A stretch of DNA of 64,000 nucleotides from Paraphysomonas bandaiensis (lineage: Eukaryota; Chrysophyceae). Shown piece after piece: positions 43,515 through 54,910 of this stretch; position 1 is the first letter of the stretch; the number at the start of each line of letters is the position of its first letter. The position numbers and the translations under genes were made by a program. The notes beneath the pieces are model-generated. The model had not been told where the DNA came from and searched no databases. It was given only the letters and a program-made list of their open reading frames with translations. Where the stretch lies: NCBI GenBank assembly GCA_965644295.1, contig CBFFRP010000371.1, positions 227,444-291,443 of the forward strand, given 5' to 3'.

Positions 43515-44831
43515 TTATGAATTATCCTTGTCTGCTAATGGCGACTGCTTTAGGAGTTCAGTCCTGTTCAATTTCCAGTCCAGTAGAGCACTCATGTCTG
43601 TTGCAATGACGCCCATATAGGCGCCCATGAGAAGATTTCCGCGACTGATTCCAACAAATACTCTAGCGAGCTCCAAATCTGCAACAGTGACCGTGGGAGG
43701 GCTTTCGCCTGAATCTTCTTTTTTGCTATCAGCCGCGTTCTGAGAAGTGATGGCCTTAAGTAACTCAAAGTGCCGCTGAAGGACATTTACTGCATCCTGC
43801 AACTGGCCAACCTTACTGTACAATGTTCCCAGTGCCCGACAAGCTTGTGACTGGAGATAAGCATCACCCGCCTGCTCTGATATAGAATGTACGAGAGATA
43901 GTTCCGCAAGCGCCTGCTGATCCTCTCCAAGTGAGTCCAGCGCCCAGGCAAGGGCGGAGCAAGCGCGACATCTCGCCTCGGTGTCTCCTATGTCGGTGGA
44001 TATTTGTGAGTGCTGCTGCAGGTAAGGGAGAGCGGCAGAGGGATCTCCCCGACGAAGTAGTAGATTGCCAATTTTCCCATTAGCTTCGCCTTGTGATGCT
44101 AGATCCATGCACTTGATTGAAGCGCCAAGACACATTTCATACATCTTGAGCGCTTCGTCAGTTCGATTCTCTGCGTCTAATCGCTCCGCAAGTACGAGAT
44201 ACACTTTATGCAACTCAACATTCGCAATAACAATTTCGTCCGCGTTATCAATCGATTTTGCGATTTCTTCATGTCGCTCGTGGCAAACCCTTGCCTGCTC
44301 GTACTCATTCATTTGCTGAAAGACTTCGCCTAATGTGTGATTTGCCATCATCTCAGCCTTCATATCTGTTGTTAACTGAGCAACTTCAAGGCATTTCTCC
44401 TGGAAAAATATTGCGGTTTTCCAGTCACGTTTCTTTTTATATGACCCGGCGAGTTTATTATAAGCAGTATAGACACCCACAATATTTCCCTGTCGTCGAG
44501 ATATTTCAGCCAAGACAAGATTATTTCGAATGAAAGACATCTCATCTGTTGTACATTGTATCTTTCTAAATTTTCCATCTGGTGCATTAGGATCCGCACG
44601 TTGAGTTAAATGATAAAAATCCACAAAACTCTGTACATATCCTTCAACTAATAACTGTTGACAAAAATCTTCTTCTGTTTTCATCTCAGAATGATCTCTA
44701 GTAGCCAATGAATCAAATTTATCACTACTTGTTACTTTAAATCTTGGTTTTCCTGGTGGTTTAACTGGCATTTTATCAACTGCCATAGCTTTTTTTATTT
44801 CTCTTTCTTTTAATGATTGTGACATCATCAT
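43515..44831 (-). CDS. TTC29: TPR protein, TTC29-like (axonemal)
   Basis: Single exon, 438 residues. A basic N-terminus precedes TEEDFCQQLLVEGYVQSFVD, then TPR-type helical pairs from about 110 to 370: VYTAYNKLAGSYKKKRDWKT, NHTLGEVFQQMNEYEQARVC, EANGKIGNLLLRRGDPSAAL, QACRALGTLYSKVGQLQDAV. Each shows the small residues and Tyr/Leu spacing of TPRs. The layout (short basic leader, 'FVDFYHL' segment, six or more TPRs, Leu-rich end) matches what I know of TTC29, a dynein-associated axonemal protein needed for ciliary beating. Other TPR families are possible. The MMM start offers ATGs at 44831, 44828 and 44825. Confidence 0.68.
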   Translation of the reverse strand: MMMSQSLKEREIKKAMAVDKMPVKPPGKPRFKVTSSDKFDSLATRDHSEMKTEEDFCQQLLVEGYVQSFVDFYHLTQRADPNAPDGKFRKIQCTTDEMSFIRNNLVLAEISRRQGNIVGVYTAYNKLAGSYKKKRDWKTAIFFQEKCLEVAQLTTDMKAEMMANHTLGEVFQQMNEYEQARVCHERHEEIAKSIDNADEIVIANVELHKVYLVLAERLDAENRTDEALKMYEMCLGASIKCMDLASQGEANGKIGNLLLRRGDPSAALPYLQQHSQISTDIGDTEARCRACSALAWALDSLGEDQQALAELSLVHSISEQAGDAYLQSQACRALGTLYSKVGQLQDAVNVLQRHFELLKAITSQNAADSKKEDSGESPPTVTVADLELARVFVGISRGNLLMGAYMGVIATDMSALLDWKLNRTELLKQSPLADKDNS

Positions 44832-45790
44832 ATTAATAGACTACTAGTTAAATCTATAGATAATGATAGGAGTAATCACTTAGATGACATTAGATTGTTA
44901 ATTGTATTAATAATGGTGTGATGTAGAGGGGTATGAGTGTGATAGAATGGTATGAGTGTGCAAGTGTGTGTTAGAGATGGGCTCATACGTTACGTATTGT
45001 GGTTATATATGCATGGATGTGTGTATATGTATGTACGTATCGTATAGCAGAGTACATACAGTACATGTATATATGGAGCTCTCGTGTATCTATGTATGTG
45101 TAGGTGTGTGAAGCGTTTCAATTGAATGCTGCTGGTGAGGATGAATATATAACCCCCATAATTTTAGATAAAAAGTGTATAAAAACTACCAATATTCTAC
45201 ACTATTATCATATAGATTTTTTGTAATATATAGATTTTTAGCGATATTCTACTGTACATCTTCGTACACAATTGTACACTATGTATAACAGAGAGCTCAA
45301 AAAAATCTATGTTTTTATCTGATTTGTGGGATATTGTACGATAAAAATAAGGGATTTATAGACTTTTTTATATTCTTTGAACAAATTCTCTTTATTTACA
45401 AAACGTTTTTAGAGGGTGTTAGAAGGGACTCTCAAGGGTGCTTATATATGAAAATGTACGTAAAGGACAATCATCTCTATGTCATAGTAATCATACTTAT
45501 TATATATCATTATACTGATAATTGATACTCTACTAGAGATCAGATATCATATGAGAATCTTGTAGAGATAATTCATATCACAATAAGCTGTATATGAATG
45601 TATTTCCATGAAGATAGATAGATATATACATACATGTTCATATAATCATATATAATCAATTAAACTGTGAATAATATTGTGAATATGAGACAAAGAAAGA
45701 TTGTTCGTAAGGTCATATATATACATATATAGTAGAAGCATTGTATGATATGGTTCATAGGTATGGTTTACTATAAAGCTACTCCTCTCA
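44832..45790. other. divergent spacer
   Basis: AT-rich, with GTATGTA-type runs at 45005-45105 and many TATATA stretches close to the start of the downstream gene. The open frame 45334-45525 was not accepted. Confidence 0.5.
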
Positions 45791-48281
45791 ATGGGAGGAT
45801 TGCCAGATACTGAAAAGAAAGAATTAGAAGATGGAAAACAAAAATTTTATGAAAAATTATGTGAAATTGATTCATCGAAAGAGAATCAAGATATTATTGA
45901 CTATAGAAGAAAGCTTTTGTTTTCGAACCCAGACATGCTTGATATCTTTCGCACGTTATGGCAGACTTTGGTGGCATATACTGACCCAACAACCACAGCT
46001 CTCACAGAAGAAGGTTACACTCGATTAAACCTTCGTGTACAAAAGGCTTTGTTGGGTGACAGCACCACAGAAGAAGAAGCTTTAGAGTTTGCTAAGGCGG
46101 ATTATTTAAGTGATGTGAAGTCTTACGGTATAATGAACAAAGTGGCGTTTATGGATGTCCTTTCAGAGATGATAGGTACGTATACAGAATATATTTGTAG
46201 TGGGTGTGGTTGTAAATTGGGAACTTCATAATGATATAGAGATATGGTCCGAGAATGCAAAGCCTCGATTTTGTGCAGCTTTTTCTTGGGCTCTGTTGGA
46301 AAGGTATGCCCACTATTACACTGTATTGGTATGCGTACTTAGTATCTAACTTACAGCTTGACGGACCTTAGTACTTACCCTCCTAAACTGCGGCCAATAA
46401 AAGATGTGAGATGCATTACGAATATAAGAGAGAATGTAAGTGTATACTGAATGTAAATATAATGTGAATGTCTCTTGTAGGATATCCTGGCGAGGTTTGC
46501 AGCTACGAGGACCATTCGGGTGAGATTAGGTGCCATGCTTGATTGGATTGAGAGAGAAATGATTCCTCTGGAGGTACTATAATCTAAATTAGTTACTTTT
46601 GTGCATATATGCAGATATATGTAAACAATAGCTATTGTTGTCGTACGATGCATATATTTATGTATGTATGTTTATATCTAATTGGTGGTGGATATAGTCA
46701 CAAATCCGTCTTGGACAGCGTCGTCGTGCCATTCTTATTAATCAACCTGCTGCTGATATGGTCACAATTATAAACTCAACTACTCCTTTTGATGTACGTG
46801 GATGCGGTGATCCTGATGTGCATAGTATATATGATGAGCTGCCTCTTTCTCGGGTTGGTTCTTTGGAGAATACATGCAGTGCGGACTTGTCGTGCGTCAT
46901 ATCTCACGACCCAAGTATTCTGCAGAGTGGGAGTACTGACGGCACTGTCGAAAGTCTAAGTCGACTTTTAGGAGAATCGAGGCGGACTTCAATAGCTGGT
47001 GCGCTGTTGAGTATTGCCCTCGTTTCGCGGATGTTAAATAGATCACGCCGTAAGTCAATAGGGAGTACGGACAATCAGCCTAGCAACAAAGAGGTAAACA
47101 CGTGGGCGGCGGCAATCATTGAGAAATATTGTTCTTCAAAGACCACAGCTGGACAGTCGATTGAAGATTCGCATCATTCACACGTTCAGTACGATGATGA
47201 TGGCCTGAGGAATGGCATAAGAACTATGGAGCTGAGTGACATGGATGCAAACCATGAGATTTCTGCTCATTCATCGAGTGTTCAGGAGAGTCATAATTCA
47301 CCTGATATTAGTTGTAGTAAGCGACCACTTATTCTTAAACAAAAGGGTCCTATACAGAGAATTGACCGGAAAGCGGAGTATAAATACAATTTTGACACTG
47401 TGGACAATTCGTACTACGAGGCATTATACCAGCGTCAGAATCGAAGGGTGTCAACATTGAACTCACAACGACCATCGACTGCTAGCCAATCGAATCGGTC
47501 AGTTAGCAGCACATTTGCCACCAGTGATTATATTCAAGAGCTTCATGACTCGGGGCTTCTAGGTGCACCGGCGACACCTAGTTTGAATTCTACTCGTCCA
47601 TCTACAGCACATGCAGTGTTCAACTCGCCTATTAATGTCAAGGACACTCGCCGAAGACCACAAACAGCATCTACAATTGACCATTTATATAGGAATAGAA
47701 AAAATCACCAGGTTAATGGAGCCATGCTCATGAAGGAAGCTCTGGGATCTGCCTCACAATATCGGCTTCAGGTCCGCACCCGAGGTCGGAAACAACCTCT
47801 GAGGAAACGACACAATATGGCATACGCGCAGCGTGATATTATTCAACCATCTAAGGGAAACACCAAGATGCATAAGAAGGAGTCTTGCAAACTCCCATTG
47901 TCTCCACAACCATTGGGTCGAACTAAACCGTCGTCTAACATGCATGGGGTATGTGGTATTCATGAGCAAGGCTCTTTTCCAGATATATGTTTTGAGACTT
48001 CCGTTTGTGTGCCACACGCTTCCACGCCGGAAACTGAATACGCGACAGGAAAGGAGGTAGACTCACGCTCATGGGCACAGCCGAAACCTGCAGTGTCTGG
48101 ATTGATTCCAAAACAGAATATTACCTTTCGAGCTGCAGATACAGTCGTCGATGATAGGTACCCTCGAAAAAGTGGACGGCATCAGTCCAAATTACCTGTC
48201 GCAAACTATATGCGGGGAACGAAGAGCATAAGGGGTAGCCGTAAATCTGCACATAAGATAGTCGTGTTCACTGATAACTGA
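45791..48281 (+). CDS. unidentified 734-residue protein, five exons
   Basis: Exons 45791-46175, 46240-46303, 46357-46435, 46481-46573 and 46698-48281 (introns 64, 53, 45, 124 nt). All junctions keep frame: ...LSEMI|EIWSENAKPRFCAAF, ...WALLES|LTDLSTYPP, ...NIREN|DILARFAATRTIRV, ...IPLE|SQIRLGQRRRAILIN. The N-terminal 230 residues are helical and folded-looking. The rest is Ser/Arg/His-rich and probably disordered. It includes NSQRPSTASQSNRSVSS, SLNSTRPSTAHAVF and RRPQTASTID, where 'RPSTA'-like motifs recur three times, a pattern common in cytoskeletal or ciliary low-complexity proteins. It sits divergently beside the TTC29-like gene. Function not assigned. Confidence 0.72.
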
Positions 48282-48780
48282 GTTAGTTTTCTTTTAAATC
48301 ACATTTTTGTGACTTTTATATTGTATGTCATAGACTTAGGCAATGCAAAGAGTAGCAATGAGTTTTATGAAATCAAACTATATGATAGCTCTACTCAAAG
48401 GAGGGCCTGAACATATTATTGGTGTTTGCATAGCATTTTATTGGTTTAGACTTGTGTATTCCATAGATGGATTTTCTACAGTTGCTTTCTCAATATATAA
48501 TTAGTGGGTGTTTTAAAGTACATGCTCTTTGTATAGCGATTTGCCTTCACAAAATCAGTTGTGAAAACTAGAACTGGTGAAGGATCCTATTAGATCTCCT
48601 TAAACAAACACCGATGACTTAATCGGAAATCATCTGCATATTATACAATGCTATATCATTTTTGCCTTACTCTATTAAGATTCAATAATTCAGGTAGCTA
48701 TACCTCTTAACATATATATATATTAGACGAGAATGCAACATAATACAATGAAAAATCAATTGACTGGGCGATCATCAGAC
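48282..48780. other. intergenic, no gene seen
   Basis: AT-rich spacer that ends at the family A repeat. Confidence 0.5.
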
Positions 48781-49195
48781 CCCTCAACAAAGTCGGACTC
48801 GTACTTATTTGTGGCGTTCTGGGGTATAAGTACCAGGGATAAGTTTCTCCGGGAAACTAACGTGAGCCACATATATAGTCAACAGATATTGTTGTGCCAA
48901 CTCATAGCCTACAACTAATGCTTGTGTGGTACAAGGTACAAGAGACACTAATTAGTGTCACTTGTGTAGACTGTAGATGTCTTTGGGCCCTGACTAGTAC
49001 ACAGGCATCCGGGACTGGGTTCACCTGAAGGGCATCCGGGATATTGGGCTGCCTGCTGAAGTCAGTATCCGGGATGTTCACCTTAAGGACCCAAAAGTCA
49101 GTAGATGTCAGGTATATGTCAATATGCTGCTTGCTCACTGCGTTTGCTTTTAGTGATAGAGCAAAAGTGGTTGCACCTTGGTACTTGCGATGACA
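48781..49195. repeat. dispersed repeat family A, copy 4
   Basis: Starts CCCTCAACAAAGTCGGACTC and covers the family length, including GTGTCACTTGTGTAGACTGT, CATCCGGGATATTGGGCTGC and the tail GGTTGCACCTTGGTACTTGC. Compared with copy 3 it carries a small duplication (GGTACAAGGTACAAGAGACA). Confidence 0.75.
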
Positions 49196-49470
49196 ATAAA
49201 GTAAATGATAATAACGAAGAGTCCTGCAGGAAAAGGGGTTTACATTTTCAATGAGATTGACCGCTACTGGCTTCTATCTAATCATATGCGATCATTCGAG
49301 TTTAGTTCCGACGTGTTAAGTCTAATTCCAAGCTCGTGCAATACGGGAGGAATAGGAATTGTTTCAACTAGTGTCCTTACTATTATTACAGAAGTAAGGT
49401 CAACTCTTATGACCTCCACGACGTTTGTACATTGTTTGACGAACATCGATGATGAAGAATAAGAATAAGA
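49196..49470. other. spacer
   Basis: Open frame 49205-49462 was considered, but it has no recognisable feature; it might belong to the hAT relic that follows. Confidence 0.35.
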
Positions 49471-49779
49471 TTGACGGCAAAGGATCAAACCAAAATATTT
49501 TTGCTCGATGAGGAAGAAGAAGATTATGATGGTGTGAGTCTAGTTCCGAATGACGACGCAGCGCAACGTTTGATTGATGGTAGCAAGCAGCGGAAGCGAG
49601 CAATTCGTAACCAACAAACTCGTTACCGCAGCATGAAACACTTGCATGCCACAACCAATAAGGTTGAAAGGTTGTTCAGTAAAGCTACGATTGTTATGGC
49701 GGGCTTGCACAAAAGCTTGACTCTTCAACATTTAAGAGCTACTTATGGTTTTAAGCATGAATCGTCGCCTCTGGAATGA
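49471..49779 (+). pseudogene. hAT-type transposase C-terminal fragment
   Basis: Reads ...KHLHATTNKVERLFSKATIV, then MAGLHKSLTLQHLRATYGF. The 'S/TN-x-VERLFSKA' block is the hAT dimerisation signature. An acidic stretch DEEEEDYDGVSLVPNDDAAQ lies before it. There is no ATG at the 5' end and no upstream DGWT core. It is less similar to the other two relics in this window than they are to each other, so it represents a different hAT lineage. Confidence 0.6.
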
Positions 49780-50559
49780 AATGACAGTTAAGGTAGCTAT
49801 ATTGGCAGCTAGTGTATTTTAGTACTAAATAATGGCAATTATTGCAATAATTGAAATTAAGGCAGCAAGAATAATTATAATTGACTACAACCTGCGTCAA
49901 TTAATTGACAATTAATTGATACGCACCCTGCATTGCGATTATGTGTAATTATTTAAATATAAGCAATCCGATTTTACCTTGTCAGTGTCAAGAAATGTGT
50001 AGTAAATTCTAATATTGTAATTATGATTTACTGTCCCAAAATCGCATTCCTGTTTCATGCAATCGTGTTTTTTCTATATCACACTATTAGGTTGTATTCT
50101 CTACGTGAAATAATCTTCACTTTTACTGTTCTTTAACTACACAAGGTGTGTCTCTCACTGAATATTACAATTTGCTGTACATCTTTAGCTGTTTTTTGCT
50201 GTAGTATAATGTATAGTGCGATGACAGCGTAAATCAACATCACACAAGCAAAACGAAAATAGGTCCTGCTGTTGTGGTGTACTTTTAGAGTACTCGAGAA
50301 GTTTATGTAATCAACATTAGGTTTGATTTTACATGCCGATCCCCTTTATCTCAATAACTTGCAGAAGCGTATGACACTTGGGTATCTGAAAGTAGTACGT
50401 ACTTTCTTACGTATGAATAACATACTATGAAAGGATAGAACAAGGAATACTGCAACTTTAAATAGTTATTAATGCGCTCGTAATAGCTCTGCCAGTTACA
50501 AGCGCCGAAACTTATAAACCAACACTAATACTTCGATTACACCATATCACGACTTAATT
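49780..50559. other. intergenic, no gene seen
   Basis: AT-rich. A cluster of ATTAATTGACAATTAATTGA (49898-49920) forms a short direct/inverted repeat. No coding region. Confidence 0.45.
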
Positions 50560-52570
50560 TCAGTTGCGCTTTGAAGCAGTGTAAATCACTTCAATCAATT
50601 TTTCGAGATTCTTGGTCGAAACAAAACCTTCTACAGCCTTCACGATCTCAGTGTCATCATCGAACAGCTACAAACAAATAGCAACAGTTAACGCAAAATT
50701 CACGTCGCGTGATAGTATACTACCTTTTCTTTCACATTACCAATAGCTTCGTTGTCCAACATACTTCGCTTCCTGTCAACGTAACGTCAATGACAATGGA
50801 AGATGGTAGATATATTGTATCACACCTGAGTTCAGTTAAAACCTTCAGTGTTACGCCTACAACAACTCTCCTCTCAACGGTTTTGTAAGGCCTATACCCG
50901 TCGCTTTCAGCTTTTTCATTTTTCTGCTTTGGTCGTGATGAAGAATGTTTCTCAGAAGTATTAGACGCGGCAGGAAGACTCTCCATGAAGGCGTATTCTG
51001 CTGTAGCAGTGAAGCTTTTCCTCTTAACTGCAGGAGGAGGAGAGCTGCTGGCGGGCTCAACTCTCTCCGGTGCTGCTGCTGCGGAGAAGCCAAAACCAGC
51101 GCGCTGGGACTTCTCCCAGGACGGAGACAAGTATCCTGAGGCGGGAGATGGAGCTGGAGCTGGAGTGTAACTCCCAGAGGACGGATCGGCGAGGCCATCG
51201 CCAGGAAGAGCATCACCTGTTTCCACTACAATACCCCTAAACACTCAAATGGTGACAAACGGAATAACGCGGTCAAACTACTCACTGTTTTAGGAGTAAC
51301 TCGGCACTTGGACGACGAGCAACTTTCTTCGCCAACTGTCCATACTTATCAGGCATAGAAATATATATTGATAACGGTCATGGGCAATATCTCACCTCTT
51401 GACCAGCAATTTTAGTCTTGATGTTGCTCGCAGTGCTAGCAATCGAAGGTGCAGTGCCATCCTTCGTAGGAATACCTAAAGCAGCCCGCTCTTCCCTCTT
51501 ACCCTGTAAACCGCGGTTCTTAAACAAGGACAGGAGTATGCAGTGTTATTACCTTGGAGTACGGACTATCACTGGTGGACTCCTGTTGATTGTGGGCCAA
51601 TCTAATAAAACATCATCTCATATTTAGTCCTACTTCCCCAATTATAATTTACCTCGGTTCAATGGCGGCTTTGACTGATTGCCTACGCAGGTGAGTCTCG
51701 ACAGTGTGTACGGTGGGCATCAAGGCTGGAGATACTTTTCCCGCATACGCCGGGGGATCGCCTCGATGCTCAAGCGCTTCTTTCAAAGCACTCGCCTTGA
51801 CATCAGCTTCCACTTCTTCTTCACACTCTTTAGAAGGATGAGACACTTTTACATAATCATCATCATCTGATTTCGAGTCTGCAGTAGGGATAGTTGATGA
51901 AGCCGTAACATCTACTGTATCAGGTGACATAACAGGACTTGCAGTGTGTTTCTCATCTTCATCTTGCACCTCATCTTTCTTACAAGCCTATATATAGATA
52001 CATAAATGCTATTAACGACTTAATTCATATGATAATATACATAATCACACCTTATCACATTTGTCATCATATGTATCAACTGCTAATTTCTCATCTGCAT
52101 TCATATGATTCTTTTCATCCAATTTCTCATCAATATTTTTCATAGGAGAACATGCTTTACATGATATCATCTTATCATCTGCCATATCAACCGTCTTGTC
52201 ATCCGTCTTCTCATCAGCAGCCTTCTCGTCACTCTTGTCAACAGCCTTTTCAACAATCTTATCATCCATCTTGTTATCAATTGTTTCATTTGTTTTATGA
52301 TCATTTGAATGTTTAGTTTCATGATATATTTGAGTTGTAGGATCATCCACTATAGTATGATCCTTACTAGAAGATGAAGAATCTATTAATGAATCTTTAC
52401 ATTCAATTGATGTATGATTTATAACATTTGATGGTAATGGTTGGGTTGGTTTCGTTTGACCATGATTACCACTTTGTTTGGATTTATTCTTTCTATATAT
52501 ATATATGTATGTATGTATAGTTAGAGATAGTTGAGTTATATAAGAATTTAACGTACCGTTTACGGGCCAT
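50560..52570 (-). CDS. unidentified charged, mostly disordered protein, nine exons
   Basis: Exons 52570-52557, 52492-52051, 51987-51653, 51601-51553, 51503-51396, 51344-51286, 51236-50826, 50772-50724 and 50667-50560; 524 residues. Frame is preserved at all eight junctions. Residues about 50-115 are Asp/Glu/Lys repeats (EKAVDKSDEKAADEKTDDKT). The middle is acidic. A Pro/Ser/Ala-rich part follows (PAPAPSPASGYLSPSWEKSQ). The last 75 residues look folded: RPYKTVERRVVVGVTLKVLT, then NEAIGNVKEK and DTEIVKAVEGFVSTKNLEKL ending in EVIYTASKRN. The N-terminus MARKRKKNKSKQ is strongly basic. Exon 1 is only 14 nt. Not recognised. Confidence 0.68.
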
Positions 52571-53173
52571 AATTAATAAAATATGAAGTGAAGTATATAA
52601 AGATAGAAGTGTATATGCCTATTGAGGTATATGGTGAATATTATTAGATGAAGGATGTATGGATTATGAGGATAGTGGGTTATGAAGTGTATTGTAGTAT
52701 ATGTACATGTGTATGTGTGCAGTACGATATTATAGAAGGGCAAAAATAATACTAGAATTGTATTCGACACTTCGATCTATGCATGTACTTGTTGTATGTA
52801 TGTGTATATGTACGACATGAAGAAGTATAGAGAGCGTAGATATGTATATGTGTGTTGTGTATATATGTATGTACCAGTCTAGAGTATACGTATATATATT
52901 CTCATAGGAATTAACGTCTATCTTCTTGTATTCCTTCCTGTATTCTTGTATTCCATCCTCTGTATACCATACACTATACAGCAGTATACAACGTAGTCCT
53001 ACTACTGTTGCTGTTACTGGAACAGCTGCATATATACATATATATGAGAGCAGTTAGCTCCATTGCATCAGTCAACAATATATATATAAAGCACTAATCA
53101 ATGCAAATCCATTGTACAATCAACTGTATGTGTATCTAGTGATTATTTACTGCTTGTTTTGGTGGATTGAACA
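52571..53173. other. divergent spacer
   Basis: AT-rich, with GTATGTGTATATGTAC-like runs. No gene is seen. Confidence 0.5.
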
Positions 53174-54571
53174 TTGCTGTATTGCATTATGCATGCATTG
53201 TCATATCTATTGCTTGCATTGTACACCATATATGCAACTGGTCTACTTCGAGGTAATCATATACATTTATATGACAATGAAACTTTCGTATATGTTGATA
53301 GCACTGAGAGTATACGACGTGTCAGTAACACTTATCAAGATAGTGTTATCATTGCATGGGTGGCACGCTCTGATGGCGAATCAAGAGATGAGATTTTTAT
53401 TTTAACATTTGAAAGGATGCTCGAATATTTTCGATACGTTCCGGTTGTTCATCTTGCTATAGGACTGGGCAATAATGAATATAGTCATTTGATTAATGAT
53501 ATGTTACAAATTTTGCCCAGAAACACCATATTTGCTTTAAATGGAATGCCCAGACAGTATGATGTTTGTAACTTGGCTGCATATAGGATATCAGTGGGAT
53601 ACACCTATCCGGTGGTAATTCATATGGATCAAGAATTAGTGTGGGTTAATCCTGACAACCGTGCTGGTGAATTCGTTAACAAATCGGAGTGCTATAATTC
53701 GCACTTGCCTGCGTTGTATCCTCTTTATGGCTACGTATTTCGCAACTACTACTACCAACCTATTGCTCACTTATCTCATTTTCTTCCCCTTGGTCCAGCC
53801 GTGGCTCGAACAACTCGTATGTTTGTGGAGAGGCATGGCATCAAACGGTCTTCTGATCGTCTTTATCCGTGTTTATTCTCTGGTCGCGTGCACTATGCAT
53901 ACCGTACAAAGTACCATTCTCAGCGGGCCGACTTCCTGGACGCTGTAGATGCGAACGTTGTGGATAAGGAATCTACAGAACGCACCTGTCAAATTACGGT
54001 TGGCGAGGAGAACAAATTCATGCATGTATTGGATCACAATATGTATCTCGAGTTCATGGCTGAAACGGCATTTGTGCCTTGTCCTGCAGGAAACAATCCA
54101 GAAACATTTCGGCATTATGAGGTAGGTCGAGAACACATATGAATGGTTAGAAGTAACATATGCAGGCAATGGCTCTTGGTGCTATACCGCTGATCGTTAA
54201 GGTGCCATATCCAGAAGAAGATTTTCTTCAAGGTATAGAGATATGATTTTCGCGAAGTAAATGTCTCATTGTGTAAGTAGAGTGGGTGGGATATCCTGGC
54301 CCCATATTTGATAGCTGGCAAGCTGCCATAGATTTTGTAAAAGAAATTAACGAGAGGTATGTCACCTGTGTGCGTTGTTGACATAATTGTCAGTGATTGG
54401 ATTTGATATTTCAGTGACCAAAACGCACTGCAGCTGAGGGTATTAACTTGGTATGAAGCTTTTATGGAGTCTCATCGACTTAAAGTTGCTGATGCTGTAC
54501 AGAATTTGTTTAATGTGACAAGTGTAGGGTTCGATAATGTCAATAGTTTAGGAATAGAAAGCTTGAGCTAG
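53174..54571 (+). CDS. exostosin/GT47-type glycosyltransferase-like protein
   Basis: Exons 53174-54121, 54166-54232, 54281-54356 and 54415-54571 (introns 44, 48, 58 nt); 415 residues. The N-terminal hydrophobic segment (MHALSYLLLALYTIYATG) is a signal or anchor, expected for an ER/Golgi enzyme. The C-terminal half has FVPCPAGNNPETFRHYEAMA followed by LGAIPLIVKVPYP. 'CP.G...ETFR.YEA...G.IP' is the donor-sugar motif of exostosin-like (GT47/RXYLT1-type) transferases, with Glu in the nucleotide-sugar loop. Splicing places the A of EAMA right at the first intron. The DxD motif is not obvious, as usual in this fold. The acceptor sugar cannot be deduced. Confidence 0.72.
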
Positions 54572-54910
54572 TCTTGGACTGTAGAATGTATAAAGCACTG
54601 TTAGTAAAAAAGTAAGTGTATATACGTGTATACTACAATGCTACAATGTGGTAACCACATCTTGTACGGAACAAAACTTTCTTCACTTTCTTAGTGAGAT
54701 AGATGTATAATATATATTTATGCATATGATATAATCGTGTAGCCTAACTGTTAAAAATATGATAACTGAGTATTCACTTGCATCTATTCTTTAGTGTTAT
54801 TAGTACGCTGCCGTCGTATTCACAATCTCAACCAGCTATGACACACATAAGAGTCATAGACATGAGTATCTTTAAAAAATCTACTAAATTATACTATCCA
54901 CAATTTTTTA
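54572..54910. other. convergent spacer
   Basis: 340 bp between converging stop codons. No gene; the frame 54778-55023 is antisense to the antiporter. Confidence 0.45.
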
